A DNA stretch of 64,000 nt from Clostridia bacterium (lineage in GTDB: Bacteria; Bacillota; Clostridia; Christensenellales; CAG-314): assembly GCA_028703495.1 (NCBI GenBank), contig JAQVMT010000009.1:1-64000 (forward strand), in the 5' to 3' direction. Each line of letters begins with the position of its first letter. The stretch's first letter is position 1. The notes beneath the pieces were generated by a model. That model saw only the letters and a list, made by a program, of their open reading frames with translations. It had not been told where the DNA came from and ran no database searches. Positions 1-9,967 of this stretch are shown here, piece after piece. The position numbers and the translations under genes were made by a program.

Positions 1-3000
1 TGGGTGGACTTGGATTTGGCTGTCGGTGATTATTCGGCATCCTTTGAGTTGTTCCAATATAACCACTTTTTAACCAATCCCCAATATGCCGATGTCGGAT
101 ATTACTATTACGCAAGTAACACTTCAAGAACGGCATACGAAAACTATATTCCCGTAAATCACTTCAAGCTAGATAAAACCTTGCGCGTGGTAGCTTCCGA
201 TGTGCTTGATGACAATTTGTACAATGCCGTTATAAATAACAGCAATATTACGAGCTATGTCGGCGAAAAAATCGATACAAACAACTCATCGGGCGTTGCT
301 GCTCCGGGTGTCGTGCGTTTTTCAAAAGGCGAATCCATACAGGCGCAGTCAGGCAGAAGCTACATCCAGCTTGCATATGCAAACGGAAGATCCTATCAGA
401 CAATATATCCATATCCCTACAGCACGAAAAACTCCTATTACTGTGAGTATTATATAGACGGCACTAGGGTCGCTGCGAATGATGTTGCTGCCTTTAATGA
501 CAAAACCAAAGGTATTCTGGAGATAAAAGCGTATTGGTACGGACTTGAAGCGTCTTACAAATTCACTTACGTTGTCGAGGATACGACTAAATTGCAGCTC
601 GATTATGTACTCAATCAAAAATACACGGGCGATACGCTCACGTTCAAGCTGACCGACAAGCCTGTCGCGAGCGGTACGGACAGCTATACCAGCATGCACT
701 GGTACTTCCAAAACGCGGTTGTGTCCTCTATGAGAACGCTTTATATTTCCGATGCGTTTGGCAAGGGCTTGACCTATGAAATATATCAGGGAGACACGAA
801 AAAAGCAACGCTTGCATATGGCGAGTACAAGACCTTCGAGCAATTGGGCTTGACAACCGACAACACATATACCGGCAAAATTTCATATGCCGGCGAGGAA
901 ATGAGCTTTAAATTCAAGCTTGTGGATAACGATACTAACCTTTCGGGTAGATTGTACTACCTAAACGGCAGAAGTATCGGCACAACGAATGCAACCGATT
1001 CGGAACCGTTTATCGTGTTTAACGGCGAGAACCTCAAAATTCCCACAGGAAAGCAGCTAAGCGGTAAAGCCAGGATTGCTTACGATTATTTGTATTATCT
1101 TTCTGCCACGCTTTATCCCGTTTACACAAGCGGTGCAACAGTAAAAGTTTCCGACTATTTGGGTGTCTTTGAAAACGGCAAATTCGACGGCGTTAAGTTC
1201 TATGCGTATAACGGAAGTGAGTATGTCGAGCTGACCTTCGGTGACGAGCTGGAGCAGAGATACTATTCCACAAGCAATTATTTAGAAGCCAACTACGTTC
1301 ATTCGCTGTATTACAGGCTTTCGACGAATTCCTTGTCCTCGTATGCAACGGACGGTTACGGAAAACTAAAGATCGAATTTACCTATAAGAACGACACGTA
1401 TTCGATCGTGCAGCCCTATCAGGTCGTCGATTATATGATGGATTTGGTTAACGGCGAATCCTATCACTTGGCGCACACGCACGAAAGCACAGGCAACAAA
1501 TTGACAGGAGATGCGTATAACGAGTCAGGTATCACTTACTATCAAGGTTCAGCGCTTTCATTTGATAGCGACGACGGATTGTATTTCAAGAACAGTTCTA
1601 AGACTGCCGACGGTTACGACTATACAGAGCGTTGGTATTACAGATACTTGTATGTTACAAGAAATAGCCAAGATAGTACCTTTTCTTATACCACTACAAA
1701 TGGTAGTACAACTGAAACGGTAAATGGCAAAGGCTATAAGACAACTAGCTCGGGATTAGAAAGTGCGATGTCGACGCATTATAACTACGATTTCTATAAA
1801 GTATTCTCCAAAATTACACTAGTTAGTGGGGGCAAAGAAACTAAGCTTTATGACGACAGTCTCTCCGCTAGTGACCTCAAAGAAGCTAGCATGAATGGCA
1901 TAACAAGCGGCGAGATACGTTTCTACCTCAAGGATACCACAACGTGTCACGTTTACCCCTTCGTTATCGAAAATGATGCAAACGACGCTTATGCAACGTA
2001 CGCCAAGTTTACCAAGCTGAATAACTACTCGTTTGACAACGTGGGAAGCGCGATTCCGACATACAATATCGTCGACGACGAATATGTTTATATCTATTCA
2101 TCGATGACGCAGCTTGCCCTTCCGTCGGCTTCGGGTTATGGTGTAACTACCGTGTCTGCGCCGTATATCTACAACTCGAATGTTATCAACGTGAATGCAT
2201 ACAATTCGGGCTTAATTCAGCAGTACTATTTAAGCAAGACGAATGCCGATGCTTCGTTGAATTATACTTTGACGGATATATCGTCAATGACATCCAATTA
2301 TTCCGGCTCTATGCTTGATACGGATCAATGGACAAAGCTTTCCAACACAAAGCTGATGAGTGGAGATACAACGTTGTGGAGCTATGGTTTGGATATATCC
2401 GCCACAAGCAGTGTATGGCCGTCGGGTCAAAGCTCGGCAATGCTCTGTTGTGTATACACCTATTGCGGACAGACCTACATCGCAAAGGTTAAGCTTCAAC
2501 GGTCGAGTTCGGCGCAGGTTAAGTTGGGTGTAAGGCGAATTAACAACAGTTATTACTACGATGACGACAATATTAATCAAAGTGTTGTTATCAACAAAAA
2601 CAATCCTGATATTCAGATAAGCACTTCTTCGCTTTGGCACACTGCTTCGGCTGCAATCAAATCGCTTGCGACCTTCCAAAGCACAAGCACCTACACGGTT
2701 GATTTGTATAACGGCGAGACAAGCTTGGGAACGAGCATTGACTGTACGGTTAATGACGGATATGTAAAGCTAAGCACGGTATTGGCGGTAAACCCAACCG
2801 CAACACGCGGAGTTTTGAAGATCAATAACTTCAAGATTAACAGTGTGATTTACAATGAAATCGAGATTAAGTTCAGTCTCGAGGAACTCACTGGAAGCAT
2901 TTCAAAGCTAAACGGTGTTACGATCTCCGATGGTGCAAGGATGTTTGTCGGTGAAAAGCTTGCCGCCAACTCCAATTCTTCCTTCACATACACGAAGAAT

Positions 3001-3891
3001 AACATTGTAAGCAGCGCAAGCTTTGCCAAGTACAACAGCGAAGTTACCTCGCCTCGTTTCAAGTATTATTACTCTGTTGCAGAGTCCGCGCTTGAGACCA
3101 GAACCAGAATGGTGGATGTCGAACAGACTATCACAATCGACGGCAAAGAGGTTACGCAGATTGTACAGCAGGAAGAAACCTACTATGTTTATGTGTACAC
3201 ATACATTGACGGAACCACTGCGGTATGCGAAGCGACTAAGGTTGGCGACGTGTACTATTACCTAATACCCGACACGGATAACTGGAGAGTTCAAGAAAAC
3301 GGTACCCTTAGAGTTGCTTACAAGCCATCGGCAACGGCAAATGAGGAGTATATTGCGACAATCGCAGTTACCGCGGTTGCGCAAAATGGCGTTACTTCCC
3401 CTGTTTTAACCGCCTTGTACGGACAAGTATTTAAGACGGACGGAACCGAGGTAGGTATATCCAAGCTCATGGGTGTGGGCGAAGGCTTGCGCTATGACAG
3501 TCCGATTGTACTGGATTACAACAGTGAAAACGGCTTTAATCGCGGAACGCAATTTGTAGCGATCCCCAACACTTCGCACAGTAGTATCCGATATTACGAT
3601 GCGTATAATACTCCTAAAACCGCTTATTTCAGCAATTCAAGCCTAAGTATAATGTTGTACGATGTGACTGCTGAGGGAAGCTTACCCGGCGAAGGTATTA
3701 ACCTAGAAAAGGGAGTGACATCGTTATATGACGGAAAAGGCTTCAATACAGGATATACTTTGGCTAATGGTGAGGTTTGTGTAAGTAACGGAGTAAAGGC
3801 AATTGTTGCTACATATACACTTAACGGAGTCGAATACTCAATTATCGCTTACTATGAGATCATTGACACTACGAAAGTCTATAATGGCTAA
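1..3891 (+). CDS. Large Tyr/Ser/Asn-rich modular extracellular protein, 5'-truncated by the window edge
   Basis: Reading frame is open from base 1 (tgg gtg gac...) to the stop at 3891. Repeated module ends such as FTYVVEDTTKL, FKFKLVDNDTNLSG, PYQVVDYMMD, AYYEIIDTTK. No anchor motif at the C terminus. Confidence 0.75.
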   Translation, partial: WVDLDLAVGDYSASFELFQYNHFLTNPQYADVGYYYYASNTSRTAYENYIPVNHFKLDKTLRVVASDVLDDNLYNAVINNSNITSYVGEKIDTNNSSGVAAPGVVRFSKGESIQAQSGRSYIQLAYANGRSYQTIYPYPYSTKNSYYCEYYIDGTRVAANDVAAFNDKTKGILEIKAYWYGLEASYKFTYVVEDTTKLQLDYVLNQKYTGDTLTFKLTDKPVASGTDSYTSMHWYFQNAVVSSMRTLYISDAFGKGLTYEIYQGDTKKATLAYGEYKTFEQLGLTTDNTYTGKISYAGEEMSFKFKLVDNDTNLSGRLYYLNGRSIGTTNATDSEPFIVFNGENLKIPTGKQLSGKARIAYDYLYYLSATLYPVYTSGATVKVSDYLGVFENGKFDGVKFYAYNGSEYVELTFGDELEQRYYSTSNYLEANYVHSLYYRLSTNSLSSYATDGYGKLKIEFTYKNDTYSIVQPYQVVDYMMDLVNGESYHLAHTHESTGNKLTGDAYNESGITYYQGSALSFDSDDGLYFKNSSKTADGYDYTERWYYRYLYVTRNSQDSTFSYTTTNGSTTETVNGKGYKTTSSGLESAMSTHYNYDFYKVFSKITLVSGGKETKLYDDSLSASDLKEASMNGITSGEIRFYLKDTTTCHVYPFVIENDANDAYATYAKFTKLNNYSFDNVGSAIPTYNIVDDEYVYIYSSMTQLALPSASGYGVTTVSAPYIYNSNVINVNAYNSGLIQQYYLSKTNADASLNYTLTDISSMTSNYSGSMLDTDQWTKLSNTKLMSGDTTLWSYGLDISATSSVWPSGQSSAMLCCVYTYCGQTYIAKVKLQRSSSAQVKLGVRRINNSYYYDDDNINQSVVINKNNPDIQISTSSLWHTASAAIKSLATFQSTSTYTVDLYNGETSLGTSIDCTVNDGYVKLSTVLAVNPTATRGVLKINNFKINSVIYNEIEIKFSLEELTGSISKLNGVTISDGARMFVGEKLAANSNSSFTYTKNNIVSSASFAKYNSEVTSPRFKYYYSVAESALETRTRMVDVEQTITIDGKEVTQIVQQEETYYVYVYTYIDGTTAVCEATKVGDVYYYLIPDTDNWRVQENGTLRVAYKPSATANEEYIATIAVTAVAQNGVTSPVLTALYGQVFKTDGTEVGISKLMGVGEGLRYDSPIVLDYNSENGFNRGTQFVAIPNTSHSSIRYYDAYNTPKTAYFSNSSLSIMLYDVTAEGSLPGEGINLEKGVTSLYDGKGFNTGYTLANGEVCVSNGVKAIVATYTLNGVEYSIIAYYEIIDTTKVYNG

Positions 3892-3917
3892 ACATATCGA
3901 CATTTGATATGTACTTA

Positions 3918-3966
3918 ACTCGATTAGCTTCATACCGTCTTTCGCTGTAAGGCGGTATGAGTTAAA
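3918..3966 (+). other. Intergenic hairpin between the giant surface gene and the lipoprotein gene
   Basis: CATACCG (3931-3937) pairs with CGGTATG (3953-3959); outer TTAACTC/GAGTTAA arms flank it. No U-tract follows. Confidence 0.5.
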
Positions 3967-4009
3967 ATAAAACGCGTAACAAACGCAAAAACACATTTGG
4001 AGGAAAAAA

Positions 4010-5431
4010 ATGAAAAGAATTATTGTTTTGGCAATTGCATTAATTGCTGCACTTACTCTGTTTGCAGGCTGCGGAAACATTGAGAATGTTGAAAGTCTTG
4101 AAATCAGAGGTACTGTAACTACCGAATTCGAGGTTGGCGATGTGCTTGATCTCAGCGGTGTATCACTTAAGGTTACCTTTACCAATGGGGAAACATTGAT
4201 CCTCAACGGTGACGACAGCCGTTTGACCTTTACGGGCTTCAATACAACAACAACCGGCTCGAAGGTTATGGTTTTCAAATATGAAGACGTAGAACTTGAA
4301 ATCCCTTACACTGTTTATGACCAAGCTATTAACACTCAGATCGGCTTGAACGGTGCGATAAATAGCGGCGTTAGCAATATCAGATTGACAGGAAGTGCGT
4401 TTACCACTGGTGCTACGATCTCCGTTGCAAATGATATGGTTATCACCGGTGTCGACTGCACGTTGAATGAATTTGTATTCACTGCTACAAACAATGCAAC
4501 AGTAACCTTTAAGAATGTAAACTTTGCAAAGGATAATGCAGATAAAACTTCTGTTTTGACAATTAACGGTGGCACATTCGTATTTGAAAATTGCACATTT
4601 ACTACGAAAGGATACCTTGCAAACGGAATTACCGGTAACGGAAACAATGTAGAATTCTACAACTGTGAATTCGTTACAGAGACCGCTACAGATTGCTTTA
4701 ACTACCTTGTTTCTAACGGCGCCAATGTAAACGGAGCTAAAAACATATACAAGAATTGTACAATCGTATGTAATTTCTGGTATGGTATTTCTTTTGCCGG
4801 CAACTTGATGGTTGACGGTTGCAATATCGAATCTACAATTACGGATAAAACCACATTGAAGGACAGCTATGGCGCAAGCTATGTTAACCCCAATAAGCAG
4901 CCCGTTGCGTTCCACTCATCTGCATATTATAAAGATGGTAGAGTTGCAAGCTCATACTTCAATATGTCTGTAACAAACACCACTCTTAAGAATCTGCAAA
5001 ATGTTATGCGTATTTACAGAGTTGACAACATTAACGTTGCTTCAAGATTTAATTTGGTATTTGAAGGTAACACAATGACAAACTGCAACTACGTTGTAAA
5101 CTTCTCCACATTGTCTTGGGGACATTATGACGAAGTTATTGCTGCACTTCCCGAGGGAGCTGCAACCAGATACGTTGCACAGAATAACACCGGCTTGACG
5201 AAGGTTGGCGAATTCAATTTCACATATCTTGATAATGGTTTCTTTAGATATGAGGGATTTAACTATATCGACAAGAACGGTGACGTTTATGAATATGTCG
5301 GATACAATGGAGCTCACTATGTTCGTACAGGAACAGTCGGCAATTACACCTATTATGAACTTCGAATCGCTTACTCTGCCGATGGACTTGACAACAGAAC
5401 ATTGACAGTTGCTGCTGATCCTTTGGTGTAG
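4010..5431 (+). CDS. Lipoprotein with probable right-handed beta-helix-like region
   Basis: Signal peptide and lipobox MKRIIVLAIALIAALTLFAGC; GGAGG RBS upstream; repetitive N/T/V-rich strands (GGTFVFENCTFTT..., NGNNVEFYNCEFVTETA). Confidence 0.7.
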   Translation: MKRIIVLAIALIAALTLFAGCGNIENVESLEIRGTVTTEFEVGDVLDLSGVSLKVTFTNGETLILNGDDSRLTFTGFNTTTTGSKVMVFKYEDVELEIPYTVYDQAINTQIGLNGAINSGVSNIRLTGSAFTTGATISVANDMVITGVDCTLNEFVFTATNNATVTFKNVNFAKDNADKTSVLTINGGTFVFENCTFTTKGYLANGITGNGNNVEFYNCEFVTETATDCFNYLVSNGANVNGAKNIYKNCTIVCNFWYGISFAGNLMVDGCNIESTITDKTTLKDSYGASYVNPNKQPVAFHSSAYYKDGRVASSYFNMSVTNTTLKNLQNVMRIYRVDNINVASRFNLVFEGNTMTNCNYVVNFSTLSWGHYDEVIAALPEGAATRYVAQNNTGLTKVGEFNFTYLDNGFFRYEGFNYIDKNGDVYEYVGYNGAHYVRTGTVGNYTYYELRIAYSADGLDNRTLTVAADPLV

Positions 5432-6137
5432 GAAAATAACATAATCAGAGTCAACCGCAATATGCGTTTGATTCAAAAATCTAACAAACCATGCACACGC
5501 AAGTGACGGGAATACGATAATTTTCGGCTTTGCGTATGCGACCTATAATGCAATTACTACCGTAAGGCGCGGCTATTAGGCTGCGCCGAGCGGCGGTTGC
5601 AGCCGCTTCCATAACAGTTTACAGCGGATTGTTGCGCGAGGGGGTTGAGGGAATTCCGCCCTTATTTGGAAGCGTCTGCCGTTATTCGGCAACACGATCG
5701 GGAGCGTTTACACTCCGAAACAAGGTTTAGAGGCGTATTTAGCTACGCGCGGTAAACTTTTTTGCGCAAAACGTATTTTGCGTTCCACGCAGAAATTGCA
5801 GCGAGTTGCACGAAAAAAAATGTATTCATGTGTTGAACCGCTGTGTTTATGCTAAGCTTCATCTAATTATGCATATTGGTGCGGGTTAGTATCGACACTA
5901 CAAAAATCGCACAAGGCTCGGCGACGCATTTGTGAGTACGCATATATGGGTTTTTGCCTGTATTTTCGCGTTAAGACAGTACGTTTCGTACGATTTGTTG
6001 TGCGATTTGTTATATCTGCGCTTACACTGTGCAATTGAGTAAGTTATCGACAAGCGCGATGTGCCTTTCCATGCAGTCCGTTTGGAGTCTTCAAAGCCCA
6101 AAACGTGAAATTTATGTTTGAATTTACGGAGGTAGTT

Positions 6138-7442
6138 ATGGCAAGATTCAAATATGTTAACAATAAAACAAGATCCGATTCATCAAAAAAGCCGCTCTTG
6201 ATCGTGTTAGCGATCGTGCTTGTGCTGGCGGTGATAGGAGTTGGCGTCTACTTCCTGTTTATTCGGGATAACGGCGGAGGAAGCGGTATAAATACGGTTT
6301 CTGCCGATATTTACGTCGACGGCTGTATAGTTGACCAAGATAACGAGTATGTCGGTGGCATTGCGATAAACTATGGTATCGGTGTTTACATAACCAAATA
6401 CTCTAGCACCTTCAGAATCTACAACATACCGCAAGGAACCACCTTGACGTTCTCTACCGATCGTGAGGATGTTGTGTTCGGACAAACCCAATACCTCATC
6501 AACGAAAGCTCTAGATGGTCGATGGACGACATAGCCGCACCCGCTTATGAGCGCGGCGGACTTGTCGTGAAAGTGGAGGTTCTCAACAAAAAGCCCAAGG
6601 AATACGCCTGCGTTCAGGTTCTTGACAGTGACGGCGATCCGATTAAGGACGTCAGCATAACCGGTGTCAACATTAATGAGACTACCGATACTTCGGGCAT
6701 AGTCTACCTTGAAATTGCAGATATGGGAAGAGAGCTTCAATACGACGATGTCGGGAATGCTATCGAGAATTCCGATTACGACGTCTATTTCAGTGCGTCG
6801 AAGGACGGATATTCGTTTAGCGAGTACGGCTACTATTTATTTTACGAGCAGCATGCCAACAACGGCGACAGCCCGTTCACAATCGTTCCCGAACAGCTCT
6901 TCCGCATTACGGACGAATACGGCGAAACCATTTCCAAGTGGTACTTGACCTATTCGTATCACGGTTCTGACGGCTTGATTGTCGCCACTCAATATTATGA
7001 CGGTGATTCCTTTGTTTTGGACATGAAGAACAATGCCTACAACTATTTGACAGCGTACTGCCCGATTAGGAACAGCGACGGGACCTACTATTTCGTCGAT
7101 ATTCCCAAAAACGGAGTTATGCAGTCTGTCACAGTGGCAGCTAAGGGCTATATGATTACAGCGACGGTGGATTCGCGTTTTGCAAACGCAATCTATTGCT
7201 ATGGCGGCACGTCTATTCAAGACAAGATGTTCGCGATCGGCGCGGCAACCCGAAAAGTGACGATGATTCTGCCCAAAACCGACAATTTGACTACCAGATT
7301 TTTCACGGGATTTACGCTTTCGGGCGCGTTTGATTCGGATACCGAGTTTATCTTGGTTGATTCCGAGGGAAACAAGATCACGAAAATCGACGGAAATATC
7401 GAAGATGCGCGCTTGATTCGTGAAAAGGATTACAAAGGATAA
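6138..7442 (+). CDS. Single-pass membrane-anchored extracellular protein of unknown function
   Basis: ATG at 6138 with GGAGG upstream (the track ORF begins at 6105). Starts MARFKYVNNKTRSDSSKKPLLIVLAIVLVLAVIGVGVYFLF, then an extracellular domain. Confidence 0.65.
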   Translation: MARFKYVNNKTRSDSSKKPLLIVLAIVLVLAVIGVGVYFLFIRDNGGGSGINTVSADIYVDGCIVDQDNEYVGGIAINYGIGVYITKYSSTFRIYNIPQGTTLTFSTDREDVVFGQTQYLINESSRWSMDDIAAPAYERGGLVVKVEVLNKKPKEYACVQVLDSDGDPIKDVSITGVNINETTDTSGIVYLEIADMGRELQYDDVGNAIENSDYDVYFSASKDGYSFSEYGYYLFYEQHANNGDSPFTIVPEQLFRITDEYGETISKWYLTYSYHGSDGLIVATQYYDGDSFVLDMKNNAYNYLTAYCPIRNSDGTYYFVDIPKNGVMQSVTVAAKGYMITATVDSRFANAIYCYGGTSIQDKMFAIGAATRKVTMILPKTDNLTTRFFTGFTLSGAFDSDTEFILVDSEGNKITKIDGNIEDARLIREKDYKG

Positions 7443-7511
7443 AATCATCGGTATGCTAGGGCCATTACTGCAAGGTAATGAGTCGAAGGCTTGAATAAAA
7501 CAGATAACTAT

Positions 7512-7582
7512 AAAAAGCGTTCCGTATGGATCTGCGCTTATAGGCTTGATGCCTTAGCAAAGCAGTACAGGAACGCTTTTTT
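7512..7582 (+). terminator. Terminator-like structure with long basal stem and internal hairpins
   Basis: AAAAAGCGTTCC (7512-7523) pairs with GGAACGCTTTTTT (7570-7582); inside are CTGC/GCAG and AGGC-TTGAT-GCCT. Confidence 0.65.
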
Positions 7583-7697
7583 GTGCCATTAAAAACAAGA
7601 AAATATCGGACAAAGTGGTAATAGAAGCAACGCGCATATGAGCATGCTTAAATCCAAAGGAGTTTAACGGATAACCTAATACAGTTTTTACTAAACC

Positions 7698-7850
7698 TAA
7701 GCACGCAAAAGCCTTATAGATTGTAGTTTAGAGGTTTTGCCGTGCGCGTAAGATGTAATCCTCCAATCTAAGCACGCAAGCATATTTAGATTGTAGTCTA
7801 GAGGTTTTGCCGTGCTCGAAAGGTTTAATCCTCCAATCTAAGCACGCAAA
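7698..7850. repeat. About 70-bp tandem repeat overlapping and copying the hpt 3' end
   Basis: TAAGCACGCAA at 7698, 7769 and 7839; the last copy lies inside hpt. TAATCCTCCAATCTAAGCACGCAA shared by copies 2 and 3. Confidence 0.8.
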
Positions 7851-8361
7851 TGTCCTTTAGGTTGCGGTATCTTTCGTCGAAATCCAAGCCGTAGCCGATA
7901 GCGAACTCATCGGGGATCTCAAAGCCGAGGTAGTCAATCTCGACGGGGACAACGCGCCGCGAGGGCTTGCTTAAAAGTGAGCAAAGCTTGACTGATTTTG
8001 CACCGCGGATATTAAGAGAATTCATCAAGTAGTGCATCGTATAACCCGAATCGATAATGTCTTCAACGATGATTATATTCCGACCCTCCACGCAACAGCT
8101 CAAGTCCTTGACCATTTTCACCTCGCCGGAGGAGCGTGTTGTGTTTCCGTAAGAGGAAATGGCGATAAAGTCAATTGCAACGTCGATGTCGATATGCTGA
8201 ACCAAATCGGCGAAGAACATAACCGCGCCCTTTAAAACACATACCATGATCGGAGTTTCCTCGTTTCTGTAGTCGTCGTTGATTCGCCTTGCCAGCTCAT
8301 TTGTTTTGTTCACGATGTCCTCATGTGAAATCAGTATTTTGTCGATAATTTCTTTACTCAT
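7825..8361 (-). CDS. hpt: Hypoxanthine phosphoribosyltransferase
   Basis: PRTase motif IIIVEDIIDSGYTM; VCVLKGAVMFFADL; C-terminal FAIGYGLDFDERYRNL. RBS GGAGAAGAAA. Confidence 0.95.
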   Translation of the reverse strand: MSKEIIDKILISHEDIVNKTNELARRINDDYRNEETPIMVCVLKGAVMFFADLVQHIDIDVAIDFIAISSYGNTTRSSGEVKMVKDLSCCVEGRNIIIVEDIIDSGYTMHYLMNSLNIRGAKSVKLCSLLSKPSRRVVPVEIDYLGFEIPDEFAIGYGLDFDERYRNLKDICVLRLED

Positions 8362-8393
8362 TTTCTTCTCCTATCGTAAAAATGTGTTTTGAT

Positions 8394-9773
8394 TTACTTA
8401 AGTTCAAGCCTAATAATCGTGTTAGTTTCCTTCGACATGAATATGTCTGCGCAAAGCTCCAGTCCGAAAACGGCGAGTATGCCAAAGTCGGCGGATTCCA
8501 AAGCGAGATACGAACGGCGTTTGCTCACAGGAATCTTGCGTTGTGCGAATAAATCGCTAAGCTTTTTTGTGCCGCAGCCGACTGTTAGCTTATCTCCGTC
8601 GCGCACGTGCCGCACATCCGCGTTGTAACCGCATTTGGTTTTGCACGAACTCAATAGCTTATCCAAATCGGCGGTCAAAATGCGAGGAGCATCCTTCTTG
8701 CAGCTGTCAACCTCATCGCTGTATTTGGTGCAATCGGCGTTTATTCCAAGCTTTGCCAACGCTCCGACAAGTTGGTCGCAAAAGTCCCCTCTGTTTTGCG
8801 CATAGACGGCAATATTTTCTTCGATCCCCTTATTGTTTGTAGACTTGCGAAAGAATCTAAGCTCGCCAAACTCCTTACAAACAACCGAGTTGTGCGGCAG
8901 GTTAATCTTCTTGCCGCTTTGTGCCTTACAAAGCTCCAAGACTGAAGTTATATGAATGCGTTCGATATCGACCTTCACGCCTATATCAAAAAACGCCCTC
9001 AAAATCAGTCTTGAGCTAATACTATAGTGCAAGGAGTCAAGATACTCTGCACCAATGCAAACCTCGTTTTCATTGACAGCTCGATAATTATCGGTATTTA
9101 CGCACTCCTCAACGCATTGCTCGAAATAGTCGCTGTCACAAAGCGCAAGATCGCCCAATCTAATGATGGCATCGGACAGGTCGGGATTGAGTTTTTTTAG
9201 TTGGGGTATAATCGTATGGCGCACATAATTACGAGAATAGCTTTGATCCTCGTTGGTGCTGTCATCGCGATATGGTACGTTGTTTGCCTTTTGGTAATCT
9301 CTAATCTCTTCCTTCGGGGTTTTGATTAATGGTCGCAACAAGAAACCGTTTCTGTAATTCGTTCCGACAATACCGCTGAGCCCGGAGCCGCGTATAATGT
9401 GCATAAGAATGCTTTCCGCCCTGTCATCGGCGTGATGCGCCAACAGCACAAACTCGAATTGACGACTAAGCTTATCGTAAATCTCGCGCCTTAGTATTCG
9501 TGCGCCCGTTTCTACCGAAAGCTTATGCTCGACTGAATACTCCACGGCATACACGTCAAAGGCGGTAAAGGGTATGGAACGGCTTCGGCAAAATTCGTCG
9601 ATAAGCTCACAGTCTAAGCACGCGTCCTCGCGAATATGGTGGTTGACATAAAATGCGCTCACGCAGTAGCCATTGCTCCAAAGGTAGTGCAAAAGGCACA
9701 TAGAATCAATGCCTCCGCTGACTGCGACGGCAAGATGCGTATGCTTATTAATTTCATCGAGAATGATGTTCAT
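8394..9773 (-). CDS. tilS: tRNA(Ile)-lysidine synthase
   Basis: PP-loop AVSGGIDSMCLLHYL; LLAHHADDRAESILM; YRDDSTNEDQSYSRNYVRHTIIP. Confidence 0.95.
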   Translation of the reverse strand: MNIILDEINKHTHLAVAVSGGIDSMCLLHYLWSNGYCVSAFYVNHHIREDACLDCELIDEFCRSRSIPFTAFDVYAVEYSVEHKLSVETGARILRREIYDKLSRQFEFVLLAHHADDRAESILMHIIRGSGLSGIVGTNYRNGFLLRPLIKTPKEEIRDYQKANNVPYRDDSTNEDQSYSRNYVRHTIIPQLKKLNPDLSDAIIRLGDLALCDSDYFEQCVEECVNTDNYRAVNENEVCIGAEYLDSLHYSISSRLILRAFFDIGVKVDIERIHITSVLELCKAQSGKKINLPHNSVVCKEFGELRFFRKSTNNKGIEENIAVYAQNRGDFCDQLVGALAKLGINADCTKYSDEVDSCKKDAPRILTADLDKLLSSCKTKCGYNADVRHVRDGDKLTVGCGTKKLSDLFAQRKIPVSKRRSYLALESADFGILAVFGLELCADIFMSKETNTIIRLELK

Positions 9774-9779
9774 CTTTTT

Positions 9780-9808
9780 ATTTTAGCACATTTTATCGGC
9801 TATTACAA
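9780..9808 (-). promoter_or_regulatory. Predicted sigma-A promoter of tilS, positioned for leaderless initiation
   Basis: On the minus strand: TTGTAA, 17 nt, TAAAAT, then AAAAAG, then ATG. Confidence 0.5.
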
Positions 9809-9967
9809 GTAAAAAATCGAGCTTTGAAATTTTTTTAATCCATATATGCTCAAGGCTGCTTTAAAAGTGGTACAAAAAACTCCGTTCCGCTTGATATGTC
9901 GCAAATTATATGGTATAATCTGGATATAAAAGCCAAAACGCGCCAAATAATTATAAAGTAGGTGAGT

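Noticed and set aside
4163-4915. 250-aa minus-strand ORF
   Set aside because: Antisense to the lipoprotein gene with a clear signal peptide; shadow ORF.
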